Of a DNA stretch of 36,139 bases, positions 7,329 to 15,511 are shown in pieces. How positions within the stretch are numbered: the first letter of the stretch is position 1; each line of letters starts with the position of its first letter. The notes below the pieces were generated by a model. That model saw nothing but the letters and a program-made list of their open reading frames with translations, was not told where the DNA came from and searched no databases. Source of the DNA: Caldilineaceae bacterium (GTDB lineage Bacteria > Chloroflexota > Anaerolineae > Caldilineales > Caldilineaceae); NCBI GenBank assembly GCA_019637645.1, contig JAHBVH010000084.1, forward strand, positions 1 through 36,139, in the 5' to 3' direction. The position numbers and the translations under genes are program-made.

Positions 7329-8318
7329 CTGAACCAGCCACCCTTACGGATTGGCGTGCTTGGCGCGGCGCGTATCACGCCGAATGCCTTGATCTATCCA
7401 GCTCGTCAAAATGAGCGGGTAGCGATCACCGCGCTGGCCGCGCGCGAGCCACAAGTCGCGCGCACCTTTGCCACGAAGCATGGCATTCCCCAAGTCTACG
7501 ACACCTATGCTGCGTTGCTGGCTGATGCAACCATTGACGCCATTTATAATCCCTTGCCCAATAGCCTCCACGCCGAATGGACCCTCCGTGCATTGGCGGC
7601 TGGCAAGCATGTGTTATGCGAAAAGCCCTTAGCCGCCAATGCTCAGGAAGCGGAAGCGATGGCACAACGGGCCGAAACGACTGGTCTGGTCTTGATGGAA
7701 GCGTTTCATACCCTCTATCATCCCCTTGCCAAGCGCATGAAAGCCATCATCGATAGTGGCGAACTGGGGCAACTCCGTCAGCTTGATCTCTCCTTTTGCA
7801 CGCTCATGTGGCGCTGGTGGGATATTCGCCTTCGCTATGATCTGGCCGGTGGCGCAACCATGGATCTTGGTTGTTATGCCATTCGCTTGCTGCGCTTTCT
7901 GGTGGGGACAGAGCCAACGGTTGTGCGCGCCCAAGCGCAGACCGCGGCTCCCCAAATTGATCGCTGGATGACTGCGCAGCTCGCTTTTCCCAATGACGTT
8001 ACGGCTTCGTTTACCTGTGCCTTCTGGTCCACCAACTTGATCCGGATCACGGCGCGGGTGATTGGCACTGCTGGCGAAATGACGGTCCTCAACCCCATTC
8101 TGCCCCAACTCTATCACCGCGTGCAGGTGCAGACGGCAACGGGCACGCGCACCGAACAACTGCCCGGCGCAACGACCTACGCCTATCAATTGCATGCCTT
8201 TGTGGATGCCATCCAACAGCCGCAGCCGCTCTTAACCGACGGGCGCGATGGCGTAGCCAATATGCGGGTGATCGATGCCGTCTATGAAAAAGCCGGCCTC
8301 AAGCGCCGTGGTACCTGA
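7329..8318 (+). CDS. Gfo/Idh/MocA family NAD(P)-dependent oxidoreductase, apparent CTG start
   Basis: The family oxidises or reduces sugars and inositols with NAD(P). The dinucleotide fold begins with LRIGVLGAARIT, followed by the family hallmark CEKPLA. The substrate-domain segment contains GGATMDLGCYAIRLLRFL, with the Dx3GxY-like element and catalytic-type residues. The first canonical start, GTG at 7356, falls inside the nucleotide-binding motif and would remove its first strand. The frame upstream is open only to a TAA at 7311 and has no ATG, GTG or TTG, but CTG at 7329 gives MNQPPLRIGVLGAAR, the usual family N terminus, with AGAGGTG just upstream. I therefore choose CTG. The gene lies between the lactonase-like gene and the sugar importer. 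Confidence 0.85.
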   Translation: MNQPPLRIGVLGAARITPNALIYPARQNERVAITALAAREPQVARTFATKHGIPQVYDTYAALLADATIDAIYNPLPNSLHAEWTLRALAAGKHVLCEKPLAANAQEAEAMAQRAETTGLVLMEAFHTLYHPLAKRMKAIIDSGELGQLRQLDLSFCTLMWRWWDIRLRYDLAGGATMDLGCYAIRLLRFLVGTEPTVVRAQAQTAAPQIDRWMTAQLAFPNDVTASFTCAFWSTNLIRITARVIGTAGEMTVLNPILPQLYHRVQVQTATGTRTEQLPGATTYAYQLHAFVDAIQQPQPLLTDGRDGVANMRVIDAVYEKAGLKRRGT

Positions 8319-8357
8319 CGAAAACATAGATGCTCTTCTCGTTTGCGTCACCTTTTT
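8316..8357 (+). terminator. Intrinsic terminator overlapping the oxidoreductase stop codon
   Basis: TGACGAAAAC (8316-8325) pairs with GTTTGCGTCA (8341-8350) with one mismatch, followed by CCTTTTTG. The stem begins at the TGA stop itself. It separates the two enzyme genes from the importer operon. Confidence 0.5.
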
Positions 8358-8623
8358 GTATCACCTTTGCTTCCTCTCCTTTCTACCCTCACTCTAACCC
8401 CATGAACGAAAAGCCAAGCTAGACAATCACGCGTCAATCTACCCTATGATGTGCCTGTGGGCTATATAGAAGTACACCAAACCATAAACCACGCGCGGCT
8501 AGACTGGGGCTAGACAAAACGGCAACCGAGACTCCCCTACTGGATGCAGTAGAACCTAAGCGTTGCCTACACCCACTTTTGCACAGAAATTTCGCCCACC
8601 CAGCGGAAGATTACCGTCACGCG
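8358..8623. other. Intergenic region before the sugar importer
   Basis: This stretch presumably holds the importer promoter. I found no convincing -35/-10 pair, operator palindrome, tRNA or open frame in it. Confidence 0.3.
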
Positions 8624-8661
8624 ATGGTACTCAAGAAGAATAATGGTGCTCAAGAAGAATA
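8624..8661 (+). repeat. 19-bp tandem duplication upstream of the binding-protein gene
   Basis: ATGGTACTCAAGAAGAATA (8624-8642) is repeated as ATGGTGCTCAAGAAGAATA (8643-8661), one base different. The first copy opens a 12-codon frame (MVLKKNNGAQEE, stop at 8660-8662) that ends in the Shine-Dalgarno of the binding-protein gene. It may be a chance duplication or a small leader peptide. Confidence 0.8.
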
Positions 8662-8672
8662 AAGGAGAAAAG

Positions 8673-10052
8673 ATGATGATGAACCATGCGGGCCGCAGTC
8701 ATCCTGTGGCGCTCGCTTCGTGGCTGCTTGTGGTCGCCCTGTTGCTGGTTGCCTGTTCTGGTGGCAACTATACCGCGCCTGCGCCCGAAGCGGTAGCAAC
8801 TACCGCGGCACCCGCTGCTGAAACGTCCGCAGCGATCACGGTCTCGCCCGCCGCAGCAGGCACTATTCGCGTTGCCGTGGTGCGTGGGGCGATGAGCGAG
8901 ACTATGCGCGCCTTGGCCGAAAAATTTATGGAAGCGAACCCTGGCGTCACGGTGACAGTTGAAGAAGAGCCCGAGGGTGGCGCGTTTGATGCGCTGATTG
9001 CCGCGGGCAATCAACCCGATTTAATTGTGGTTTCTTTTGGCTCTTTGATTGGACGATTGGCGGCAAGTGGTGCCGCACTCCCTTTGGAAGACTTGGCTGG
9101 CTTTCCCGAACTGCTAGAACGGATAGATCCTGCCACGGTGGAGCAGCTCTATGGTCACCATTATTATGTGCCGATTGGGGCCGATGTGACGGCGATGATC
9201 TACAACAAACAATTGTTTGAAGAAGCGGGCCTAGACCCCGAAGCGCCCCCGACCACCTGGGATGAATTCTTGGCCGCCGCCGAGCAGATCAGTAGCCTAC
9301 CGAACCGCTCCAATGGCAACCAAGTCTATGGCACTGTTTTTTGGAATGATGCGCTCTCGTGGGGCGGCTGGTATTGGAACATGCTACAGCCCATCTATCT
9401 GAATGCCAACCAAAATCAGTGTCTCTTGCTCAATCGGCTGGGGACTGACATTGTCTTCGATGCGCCTGAGTGTCAGCTCGCGGCTTTCTTTGACTTCAAC
9501 CAAAAAGCACAGCAATTCGCCCCGCCGACCATGGAACAGAGCTTCTTTAGCCGTTCGATTGGCATGTGGCCCCAATATGGCTATTCTTGGGAGCCCAACT
9601 TGCAGTCTGCCGCCGAGACCCCCATGGTGGTTGGGGAAGATGTGGGAATTGCGCCGGTGCCGGTGCCAAATGCGGGTGATACGGCCTACACCACCTATGG
9701 CGGACGCGGGTTGATGATCCTGCGCACCAATCCCGACCGTGAACAGCAGACCTGGAGTTTTGTGCAATTTCTTATGGAAGATGAGAACAACTTGGTCTTC
9801 TTGCAGCAGCTTGGCTATCTGCCGACCCTGACTAACCTAAAGACTGATCCCTATTTCCAAGCGCCAGCACGGTTGCCTTTTGTACAGATGCTAGAGACGG
9901 CGGTATTGCCGCAACAATTTGACGCCGCCGACCGTGTCGCCAACCAATTGCTGGGGGTCTATCAGCAGACGGCGGTTGAGGATCGTCTGACACCCGAACA
10001 GGCCGTAGAAACCGCGGCCCAACAGGCCCGCGATACCCTAGCGGCACCGTAG
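8673..10052 (+). CDS. Carbohydrate ABC transporter substrate-binding lipoprotein (family 1)
   Basis: A lipoprotein signal ends in LLLVAC (Cys28), followed by an Ala/Thr/Pro-rich linker to about residue 65. The mature part has the extracellular family 1 fold: IRVAVVRGAMSETMRALAEKF, PDLIVVSFGSL, the mid-domain PTTWDEFLAAAEQI, and GGRGLMILRT near the second domain. It captures a sugar or oligosaccharide outside the membrane. ATG at 8673 is five bases after AAAGGAG; the frame extends to an ATG at 8643 but that would place charged residues before the signal. A hairpin and two permease genes follow. No ATPase gene is present, so a shared MsmK/UgpC-type ATPase elsewhere is expected. Confidence 0.92.
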   Translation: MMMNHAGRSHPVALASWLLVVALLLVACSGGNYTAPAPEAVATTAAPAAETSAAITVSPAAAGTIRVAVVRGAMSETMRALAEKFMEANPGVTVTVEEEPEGGAFDALIAAGNQPDLIVVSFGSLIGRLAASGAALPLEDLAGFPELLERIDPATVEQLYGHHYYVPIGADVTAMIYNKQLFEEAGLDPEAPPTTWDEFLAAAEQISSLPNRSNGNQVYGTVFWNDALSWGGWYWNMLQPIYLNANQNQCLLLNRLGTDIVFDAPECQLAAFFDFNQKAQQFAPPTMEQSFFSRSIGMWPQYGYSWEPNLQSAAETPMVVGEDVGIAPVPVPNAGDTAYTTYGGRGLMILRTNPDREQQTWSFVQFLMEDENNLVFLQQLGYLPTLTNLKTDPYFQAPARLPFVQMLETAVLPQQFDAADRVANQLLGVYQQTAVEDRLTPEQAVETAAQQARDTLAAP

Positions 10053-10068
10053 ACAAGTATCCAACTGA

Positions 10069-10098
10069 GCGACCGGGGTTTCCCTAAACTCCGGTCGC
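10069..10098 (+). terminator. Intercistronic 13-bp hairpin between binding protein and permease
   Basis: GCGACCGGGGTTT (10069-10081) pairs fully with AAACTCCGGTCGC (10086-10098), counting one G-U pair, around a CCCT loop. There is no U-tract. Such stems between binding-protein and permease genes typically protect the upstream mRNA or cause partial termination, giving more binding protein than permease; that role is inferred here. Confidence 0.6.
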
Positions 10099-10145
10099 GG
10101 CTCAAGCTCGGTCTTTCGAGTGTAGGGGAGCAAGGAGCATACCAA

Positions 10146-11102
10146 ATGGCAAATACGATGTCGCTGCCAAGCCGGAGACCAATCAAGAAAGAGCCGCGAC
10201 CCGGTCTATGGCCGCGGATGCGGCGCTATGGCTGGGGCTATCTCTTTGTAGCACCGTGGATCCTGCTCTATGTGGCCTTTGGTCTCTATCCGCTGCTGCT
10301 TTCGTTCTACCTAACCTTTTTTGAATATTCGTTTATTCGGCCCGAAGAGTATACCTTTGTTGGCATTGGTAACTGGCTACGTGGCGTAAGCGATCCGCTC
10401 TTTTGGCAAAGTATTCTCAACATTCTTTATAATCAGGCGATTTTTATTGGGTTGACCTTGGGGCTAGGCTTGCTCTCCGCCCTGCTGCTCTATCAGGCGA
10501 CGCGTGGCGGCAGCTTCTTTCGCACCATCTACTTTATGCCGGTAGTGACCTCGGTGGTGGTGTTAATGGCGATTGGCAATTATCTCGTCAGCCCTACGGG
10601 GCCAATCCAAGAGATCCTCGTGCGGATCGGGCTATTGCAAGGGCCGGTCTTTTGGAAATTTTCCAATTGGTTGCCCATGCCGATTATTGCGCTGATCAAC
10701 AGTTGGAAGTGGTTTGGCGTGAGCACGGTGATCTTGCTGGCTGGCTTGCAGTCGATCGACCGCCAATTCTATGAGGCGGCAGCGATTGACGGGGCCAATG
10801 GTCGGCAACAGTTTTGGCGGATTACCCTGCCCCAGCTCCGCCCCCAACTTTTCTTCTTGCTAGTGGTCAATGTGATCAACGGTCTACAGATGTTTACTGA
10901 GCTCTTTACCATTGGCTACGATGTCTATGGCGGCCCCAATCACCAAGCGTTGACACCCGTTCTCTATCTCTATGCTCAGGCGTTTGACCGCTCGAATATG
11001 GGCTATGCCTCAGCGTTGGGGTTGCTCTTGGCGCTGTTGATTGCCTTGCTCACGCTGTTGCAATTCCGCCTCTTTCCCAGCGAAGCCCGCGAAGGGGAGT
11101 AA
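10146..11102 (+). CDS. Sugar ABC transporter permease (MalF/UgpA type)
   Basis: The 318-residue protein has six predicted membrane helices, starting with GYLFVAPWILLYVAFGLYPLL. The EAA loop that docks the ATPase is FYEAAAIDGANGRQQFWRI, the G being a conserved element of the family. It forms the channel with the next gene's product. ATG at 10146 has AAGGAG about nine bases upstream. Its stop is two bases before the next start, so the two permeases are co-translated. Confidence 0.93.
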   Translation: MANTMSLPSRRPIKKEPRPGLWPRMRRYGWGYLFVAPWILLYVAFGLYPLLLSFYLTFFEYSFIRPEEYTFVGIGNWLRGVSDPLFWQSILNILYNQAIFIGLTLGLGLLSALLLYQATRGGSFFRTIYFMPVVTSVVVLMAIGNYLVSPTGPIQEILVRIGLLQGPVFWKFSNWLPMPIIALINSWKWFGVSTVILLAGLQSIDRQFYEAAAIDGANGRQQFWRITLPQLRPQLFFLLVVNVINGLQMFTELFTIGYDVYGGPNHQALTPVLYLYAQAFDRSNMGYASALGLLLALLIALLTLLQFRLFPSEAREGE

Positions 11103-11104
11103 CG

Positions 11105-11935
11105 ATGATACCATCCGAACGCTTTACCTGGACCCATCTGCTCATCTATCTACTGCTTATATTGGGCGCGTTGATCGTGGCCTATCCCTTCTTCTATATG
11201 GTGATGAACTCGGTGAAGTTTGGCTCCGAGATTTTGCACGCGCCGACGCGCCTGCCCAGCGAACTGACCGCAAGTGGCTACCGGGGTGTCTTTGAAAAGC
11301 TCAACATGCTGCTGTTGATCCGCAACTCGCTCATTCTGGCCGTCTCGATCACCCTGCTCAACACCGGGCTTAGCGCATTGGCGGCCTATGCCGTCGCCAA
11401 AATTCCTTTTCCGGGGCGGGATCAACTCTTTGCCTTTATGTTGGCGACCATGATGATCCCGGGCGTGCTTTTTCTGATCCCCACCTATGTGCTTATGTAT
11501 CGGATTGGGTGGGTCGGCCATTTTCATGCCCTGATCATTCCTTCGGCGGTCTCGGTCTATAACATCTTTCTCATCCGCCAATTTATTGTGGGCATCCCCA
11601 ATGAACTGCTCGAAGCGGCCCGCTTGGATGGTGCCAATGAGTGGACGATCTTTGCTCGGCTGATTCTACCGCTCTCGCGCCCGGTGTTAGTGACCGTTGC
11701 CATTCTCAACTTTATTGGCAGTTGGAACGACTTTTTGGGGCCGCTGCTCTATCTCAATAACCCCGCAACCTGGACAGTGCAGCTCGGGCTCTATCAATTC
11801 CAGACCTCAGTGCCAGGAGAAAATGTCCAGGAAATCTGGGCCTCCATGACGCTGATTACCTTGCCGCTCGTCTTGGTCTATTTTGCCCTGCAAGATCAAT
11901 TTATGCAGGCTTTTGCCAACGTTCGGTTTAAGTAA
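11105..11935 (+). CDS. Sugar ABC transporter permease (MalG/UgpE type)
   Basis: The 276-residue protein has six predicted helices beginning with LLILGALIVAYPFFYMVMNS, typical of the second permease of carbohydrate importers. The EAA loop reads LLEAARLDGANEWTIFARL, the ATPase contact. It pairs with the permease encoded two bases upstream. The next cistron, a membrane-anchored helical protein, begins 53 bases after the stop. Confidence 0.93.
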   Translation: MIPSERFTWTHLLIYLLLILGALIVAYPFFYMVMNSVKFGSEILHAPTRLPSELTASGYRGVFEKLNMLLLIRNSLILAVSITLLNTGLSALAAYAVAKIPFPGRDQLFAFMLATMMIPGVLFLIPTYVLMYRIGWVGHFHALIIPSAVSVYNIFLIRQFIVGIPNELLEAARLDGANEWTIFARLILPLSRPVLVTVAILNFIGSWNDFLGPLLYLNNPATWTVQLGLYQFQTSVPGENVQEIWASMTLITLPLVLVYFALQDQFMQAFANVRFK

Positions 11936-11988
11936 AGAAGTTATAGAGAAAACTGCCCGAAGGGACACAACAGGACAGGGAGAAGATC

Positions 11989-12594
11989 ATGACGACTGCC
12001 TTGCAAAGCGCTACAACTGCCCCCTTGGCTGGGCAACCGACAGCAACCAGAGGAAGCTTTGTCCGGCGCGTTTTCTGGATCAGCTTAGCCGTGATATTGC
12101 TCTTTGCTGCTACTTATCTCTTTGCTTGGTTCAATGCCTATCAGCTCAGCAACCGCTTTGTCGACGAGGCCGCCACCAGCTTTGCGGCGGGCAAGTATCT
12201 AGATGCCTTGGTGGGTTATCGTGAATTCGACGCCACCCAAAACCGCTATGTCACCCGTGGTGGCTATGTCGCGATCGAACGAATGTGGTCGGCCCCCTAT
12301 TCGTGGCCGGTGCCAACCATGGTCGGGATAGCCAAGGCGCGTAGCCAAGAAATTATTACCCAGCACCTCACCGTGACAGATGCTGAACAATATATTCAAG
12401 CCAATACAGGCCGCCCCGGCGCACCCTACTTTGGTGAAATCTATCTGCGCCTCGGCGAACTTTATGAAGCCGAAGACGCTGTACGCGATGCCGAAGATAT
12501 CTACACCTCACTGCCCACCCTCTTCCCCCATCGGCCTGACCTGATCGAACAGGCCAACCAGCATTTGGCGCGCTTGCAAGATCAACCTGAATAA
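11989..12594 (+). CDS. Single-pass membrane protein with helical, TPR-like exterior domain, linked to the sugar importer
   Basis: The 201-residue protein has one membrane helix at about residues 25-47 (VFWISLAVILLFAATYLFAW) after a short cytoplasmic tail. The remaining 150 residues look alpha-helical with TPR-like spacing (FAAGKYLDALVGYREFD, YLRLGELYEAEDAVRDAEDI). A GGGAG lies before the ATG at 11989. It is the last gene of the importer operon, ending 9 bases before a terminator. I do not recognise a named family. Location suggests an accessory or scaffolding role for the importer, perhaps on the outer face of the membrane; orientation is inferred from the basic N terminus (FVRR). Confidence 0.75.
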   Translation: MTTALQSATTAPLAGQPTATRGSFVRRVFWISLAVILLFAATYLFAWFNAYQLSNRFVDEAATSFAAGKYLDALVGYREFDATQNRYVTRGGYVAIERMWSAPYSWPVPTMVGIAKARSQEIITQHLTVTDAEQYIQANTGRPGAPYFGEIYLRLGELYEAEDAVRDAEDIYTSLPTLFPHRPDLIEQANQHLARLQDQPE

Positions 12595-12602
12595 ATATCA
12601 TT

Positions 12603-12645
12603 AAAGGGCTCCGCTAATCGTTGATTGCAGCCCTTTTCTTTCTAT
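12603..12645 (+). terminator. Rho-independent terminator of the sugar importer operon
   Basis: AAAGGGCT (12603-12610) pairs with AGCCCTTT (12629-12636) across an 18-base loop and is followed by a T-rich tail (TTCTTTCTATTCTTT). It lies nine bases after the stop of the membrane-anchored helical protein. Confidence 0.75.
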
Positions 12646-12795
12646 TCTTTGAATCATCGATTATCCAACTTTTGCCGCATTTTTTAGACGTGTTTCGTCT
12701 AGAAAACCTTGTTTCTCGACGCTTGATTTTTCTCCTAAGTTATGCTAAGCTAACCCGAGGCTCATTTTCTAGTATTCTACCGATCAATTGCTATT

Positions 12796-15213
12796 TTGCC
12801 GAGACCCCCCGTGAACCAGCAAACCTCTGGCCTATACGATCTTTTCATTTCATATACTACTGCTGACCGTGAGTGGGTAGAAGGGTATTTGTTTGATGCG
12901 CTCAGGGCTGCTTCTGTGCGCTATTTTTCAAATGCAGCGTTTCAACCTGGAACACCCCAACTAATTGAATTTGAGCGAGGTGTAAGGCAGAGTAAGCGAA
13001 CTTTACTTGTCCTCTCTCCAGCATATTTAAGTGACAGTCTGGCCCAATTTGTGGATATCCTAGCACAAAGCTATGGGGTAGATACTGGCGCTTGGTCCGT
13101 AATCCCACTGATTTTGCAGCCGGTGACGCTGCCACCGCGTATAGCTCTTCTGACACCATTGGATGCTACCGATTCTGCCGCGTGGAATAAAACCCTTGCG
13201 CGTCTTTTTGAGGTTTTACAAAGCCCTGTTCCTGAGCCAACTGCTAAACCGCCTTGCCCTTATCCAGGCATGGCTCCTTTCCGTGAAGCGAATAGTGACT
13301 ACTTCTTTGGTCGCGAGGCTGAGAGCTCATTTTTGGTTCAGCAGCTATATAATCACCCTTTTATCGCTATCATCGGCCCATCTGGCAGTGGCAAATCTTC
13401 GCTAGTTTTTGCTGGCCTACTTCCCGCCTTACAACAAAGCACGCTTTTTGGTCCAGGTATATGGACTGTTCGTACCATGCGACCAGGAGAACATCCGCTG
13501 GAAGCCTTACAGAACGCCCTGGCAATATCTGCGTGGGAACAGCTTGAATTGACGCGGCTAGTGGCCTCAATTACGGGCGCGCAACGGCTGCTCTTAGTTG
13601 TCGATCAGTTCGAGGAACTTTTTACTGTAGGTGGTGCTGAAGCAGTGGCCTTTTTGCAGAGATTACAGCATCTTATGGGCCTTGCTGGTTGTTATGTGAT
13701 CCTTACTGTGCGCGCTGACTTTTATTCAGATTTGATGACATCATCATTGTGGGACGAAATTCGGCAGCACCGGCTTGAAATAACCCCGCTTGGTGAGGAG
13801 GAGCTGCGCCACGCAATTGTCCGTCCTGCTGAACGGGCCGGTGTCTATCTTGAAAGTGCTTTAGTGGAACGGCTGCTGGCTAACGCGGCTGGCGAACCGG
13901 GTGTGCTGCCCTTTGTGCAGGAAGTATTAGTGCTGCTCTGGGAGAAGTTACAACGACGGTTTTTGCCATTACATGCATACGAAGCCTTAGTGTTGCCCTA
14001 CACTGCACTCACAGGCGAAGAACGCACCGGATTACAGGTGGCTATGGCCCAAAAGGCTGATGCTATTTTTAGTAGATTGACGTTGGCGCAACAATCGATA
14101 GCCTATCCACCTGAAAATGTCAATCTACTTCTGGACGGCCAAGCGACTCAAGTGGCGATTCGTCAAGCGCTGGCTGATCTAGCCGCGCTAACGAATAGAG
14201 ATTCAACTGTTTTACTGTATATCTCTTGCCATGGTGCCCAGCTTACGCAAGGTAAGTTTGCTGATGAATATCTGTTGCCCGTCGATACGCAACTTGCCTC
14301 AGAAGAGCAATTAGTCGCTACCGCAATTGCCAGCGCTGAATTTGCGACCGCGCTTACGGCGATTCCGGCGCGCAAGTTGTTCGTTGTACTCGATTGTTGC
14401 CATGCAGCAGGTATCGGTATATTGAAGGATGCTGCGCACACGCCGATAAAGGCCGGATTATCACCGATTGCATATGAACGGTTAGCTGGAGGACAGGGGC
14501 GTGCGCTCCTGTCCTCTTCCGATCGAGACGAAAAGTCCTACATTCTGCCTGGCGCACGCAACAGCCTTTTTACTCACCATCTACTGGCTGGTTTACGCGG
14601 TGGTGTCGCGAGCGAGGATGGCCTGATTCGTCTCTTTGACCTCTTTGAGTATGTACAACCGCGGGTTACCGCCGATCATCACGCGCAACATCCGGTTTTC
14701 AAAGCCGATCTGCGCCATAACTTTCCCGTCGCTTTACGGCTGGCCGGTCAACCCAAGGCTGTTGCTAAAATGGCCGATGGTTTTGTCTACGATGCCTATC
14801 TTAGCTTTACCGAGCAAGAGCCAGACGCTGCATGGGTCTGGACACAATTAATCCCAGCCTTAGAAAAAGCTGGATTACAGGTGGCCGTTTCCGGCGTCGT
14901 CCAGGAACCTGGCGTAAGCCTCGTTCTTGAAACAGAGCGCGCCATCCGCCAGGCTAAGCGTACGGTGATTGTGCTTTCTCCTGCTTATCTAGCTGACCAT
15001 TGGACAGAATTCGATAATCTCCTTGCCCAAACGCTTAGTATTCAAGAAGGAACCTACCGGCTCTTACCCCTCAAGATTGCACCACTGGATAATAGTCTTT
15101 TGCCCACCCGTCTTAGCATGTTAACTACCCTCGACCTCACCCATTCCTACCGTGGACAGGCTATGCTTGAACGACTCATTCAGGCGCTACAACAGCCGCT
15201 TCCTACGCGCTAA
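12796..15213 (+). CDS. TIR - nSTAND ATPase - caspase-like - TIR fusion protein
   Basis: Four modules can be read (numbering from TTG 12796). TIR-1, about 13-142, starts YDLFISYTTADREW and contains RTLLVLSPAYL. The nSTAND ATPase, about 156-437, starts YPGMAPFREANSDYFFGRE, with Walker A GPSGSGKS (194-201) and Walker B LLLVVDQFEELF. The caspase-like domain, about 438-650, has catalytic His479 (YISCHG) and Cys535 (VLDCCHAAG). TIR-2, about 664-800, starts YDAYLSFTEQEPDAAW. TIR domains cleave NAD or signal, STAND domains sense, and caspases cleave targets, so this is a candidate phage-defence or cell-death protein. The caspase begins abruptly at YPPENVNLLLDG, lacking its first strand, and the STAND part ends before its winged helix, suggesting an internal in-frame fusion. 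TIR-1 has SLAQF where TIR-2 has HWTEF, so it may lack the catalytic glutamate. GTG at 12811 is an alternative start; neither has a ribosome site. Base composition is lower in GC than its neighbours. Confidence 0.88.
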   Translation: MPRPPVNQQTSGLYDLFISYTTADREWVEGYLFDALRAASVRYFSNAAFQPGTPQLIEFERGVRQSKRTLLVLSPAYLSDSLAQFVDILAQSYGVDTGAWSVIPLILQPVTLPPRIALLTPLDATDSAAWNKTLARLFEVLQSPVPEPTAKPPCPYPGMAPFREANSDYFFGREAESSFLVQQLYNHPFIAIIGPSGSGKSSLVFAGLLPALQQSTLFGPGIWTVRTMRPGEHPLEALQNALAISAWEQLELTRLVASITGAQRLLLVVDQFEELFTVGGAEAVAFLQRLQHLMGLAGCYVILTVRADFYSDLMTSSLWDEIRQHRLEITPLGEEELRHAIVRPAERAGVYLESALVERLLANAAGEPGVLPFVQEVLVLLWEKLQRRFLPLHAYEALVLPYTALTGEERTGLQVAMAQKADAIFSRLTLAQQSIAYPPENVNLLLDGQATQVAIRQALADLAALTNRDSTVLLYISCHGAQLTQGKFADEYLLPVDTQLASEEQLVATAIASAEFATALTAIPARKLFVVLDCCHAAGIGILKDAAHTPIKAGLSPIAYERLAGGQGRALLSSSDRDEKSYILPGARNSLFTHHLLAGLRGGVASEDGLIRLFDLFEYVQPRVTADHHAQHPVFKADLRHNFPVALRLAGQPKAVAKMADGFVYDAYLSFTEQEPDAAWVWTQLIPALEKAGLQVAVSGVVQEPGVSLVLETERAIRQAKRTVIVLSPAYLADHWTEFDNLLAQTLSIQEGTYRLLPLKIAPLDNSLLPTRLSMLTTLDLTHSYRGQAMLERLIQALQQPLPTR

Positions 15214-15511
15214 TCACCTGAATTGCCTCACTGTCATCCGTTTGTCAGCAACGGGCTCTCCGCAACTCGTTTGCAACATGATATGATAAGCTGTAAGATA
15301 GTCTCCTAGCTCAGGGCTCTTGGGCTTTTGATCAAAGATGGCAGCGTTCCGAATCTAGCAAACAAGTGAATAGGCATCGGCATTCTGTTTGTAGCAGCGG
15401 TCATCAGTTTGGCCGCGGTAGGAATGGCTGTTCTGCCTTTGATCAAGGAGATTCCAACATTTTCATCTGGATTGTATGTCCACCCAGTTCAACGGTAGAA
15501 AGGGGACCCAC
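15214..15511. other. Intergenic region before fbp
   Basis: No terminator is evident. A weak promoter candidate is TTTGCA followed by 18 bases and TAAGAT near 15270-15300. From 15371 one frame is free of stops for about 40 codons and is hydrophobic (IGIGILFVAAVISLAAVGMA) but begins directly after a TGA and lacks a ribosome site. It may be a decayed gene end or chance. Confidence 0.3.

Noticed and set aside
7629..8216. 195-codon minus-strand frame inside the oxidoreductase gene
   Set aside because: Antisense shadow of a well-supported Gfo/Idh gene; no ribosome site or recognisable motif.
15371..15497. Hydrophobic frame upstream of fbp (IGIGILFVAAVISLAAVGMA)
   Set aside because: It starts directly after a TGA, has no ribosome site and ends within 45 codons; at most a decayed end.
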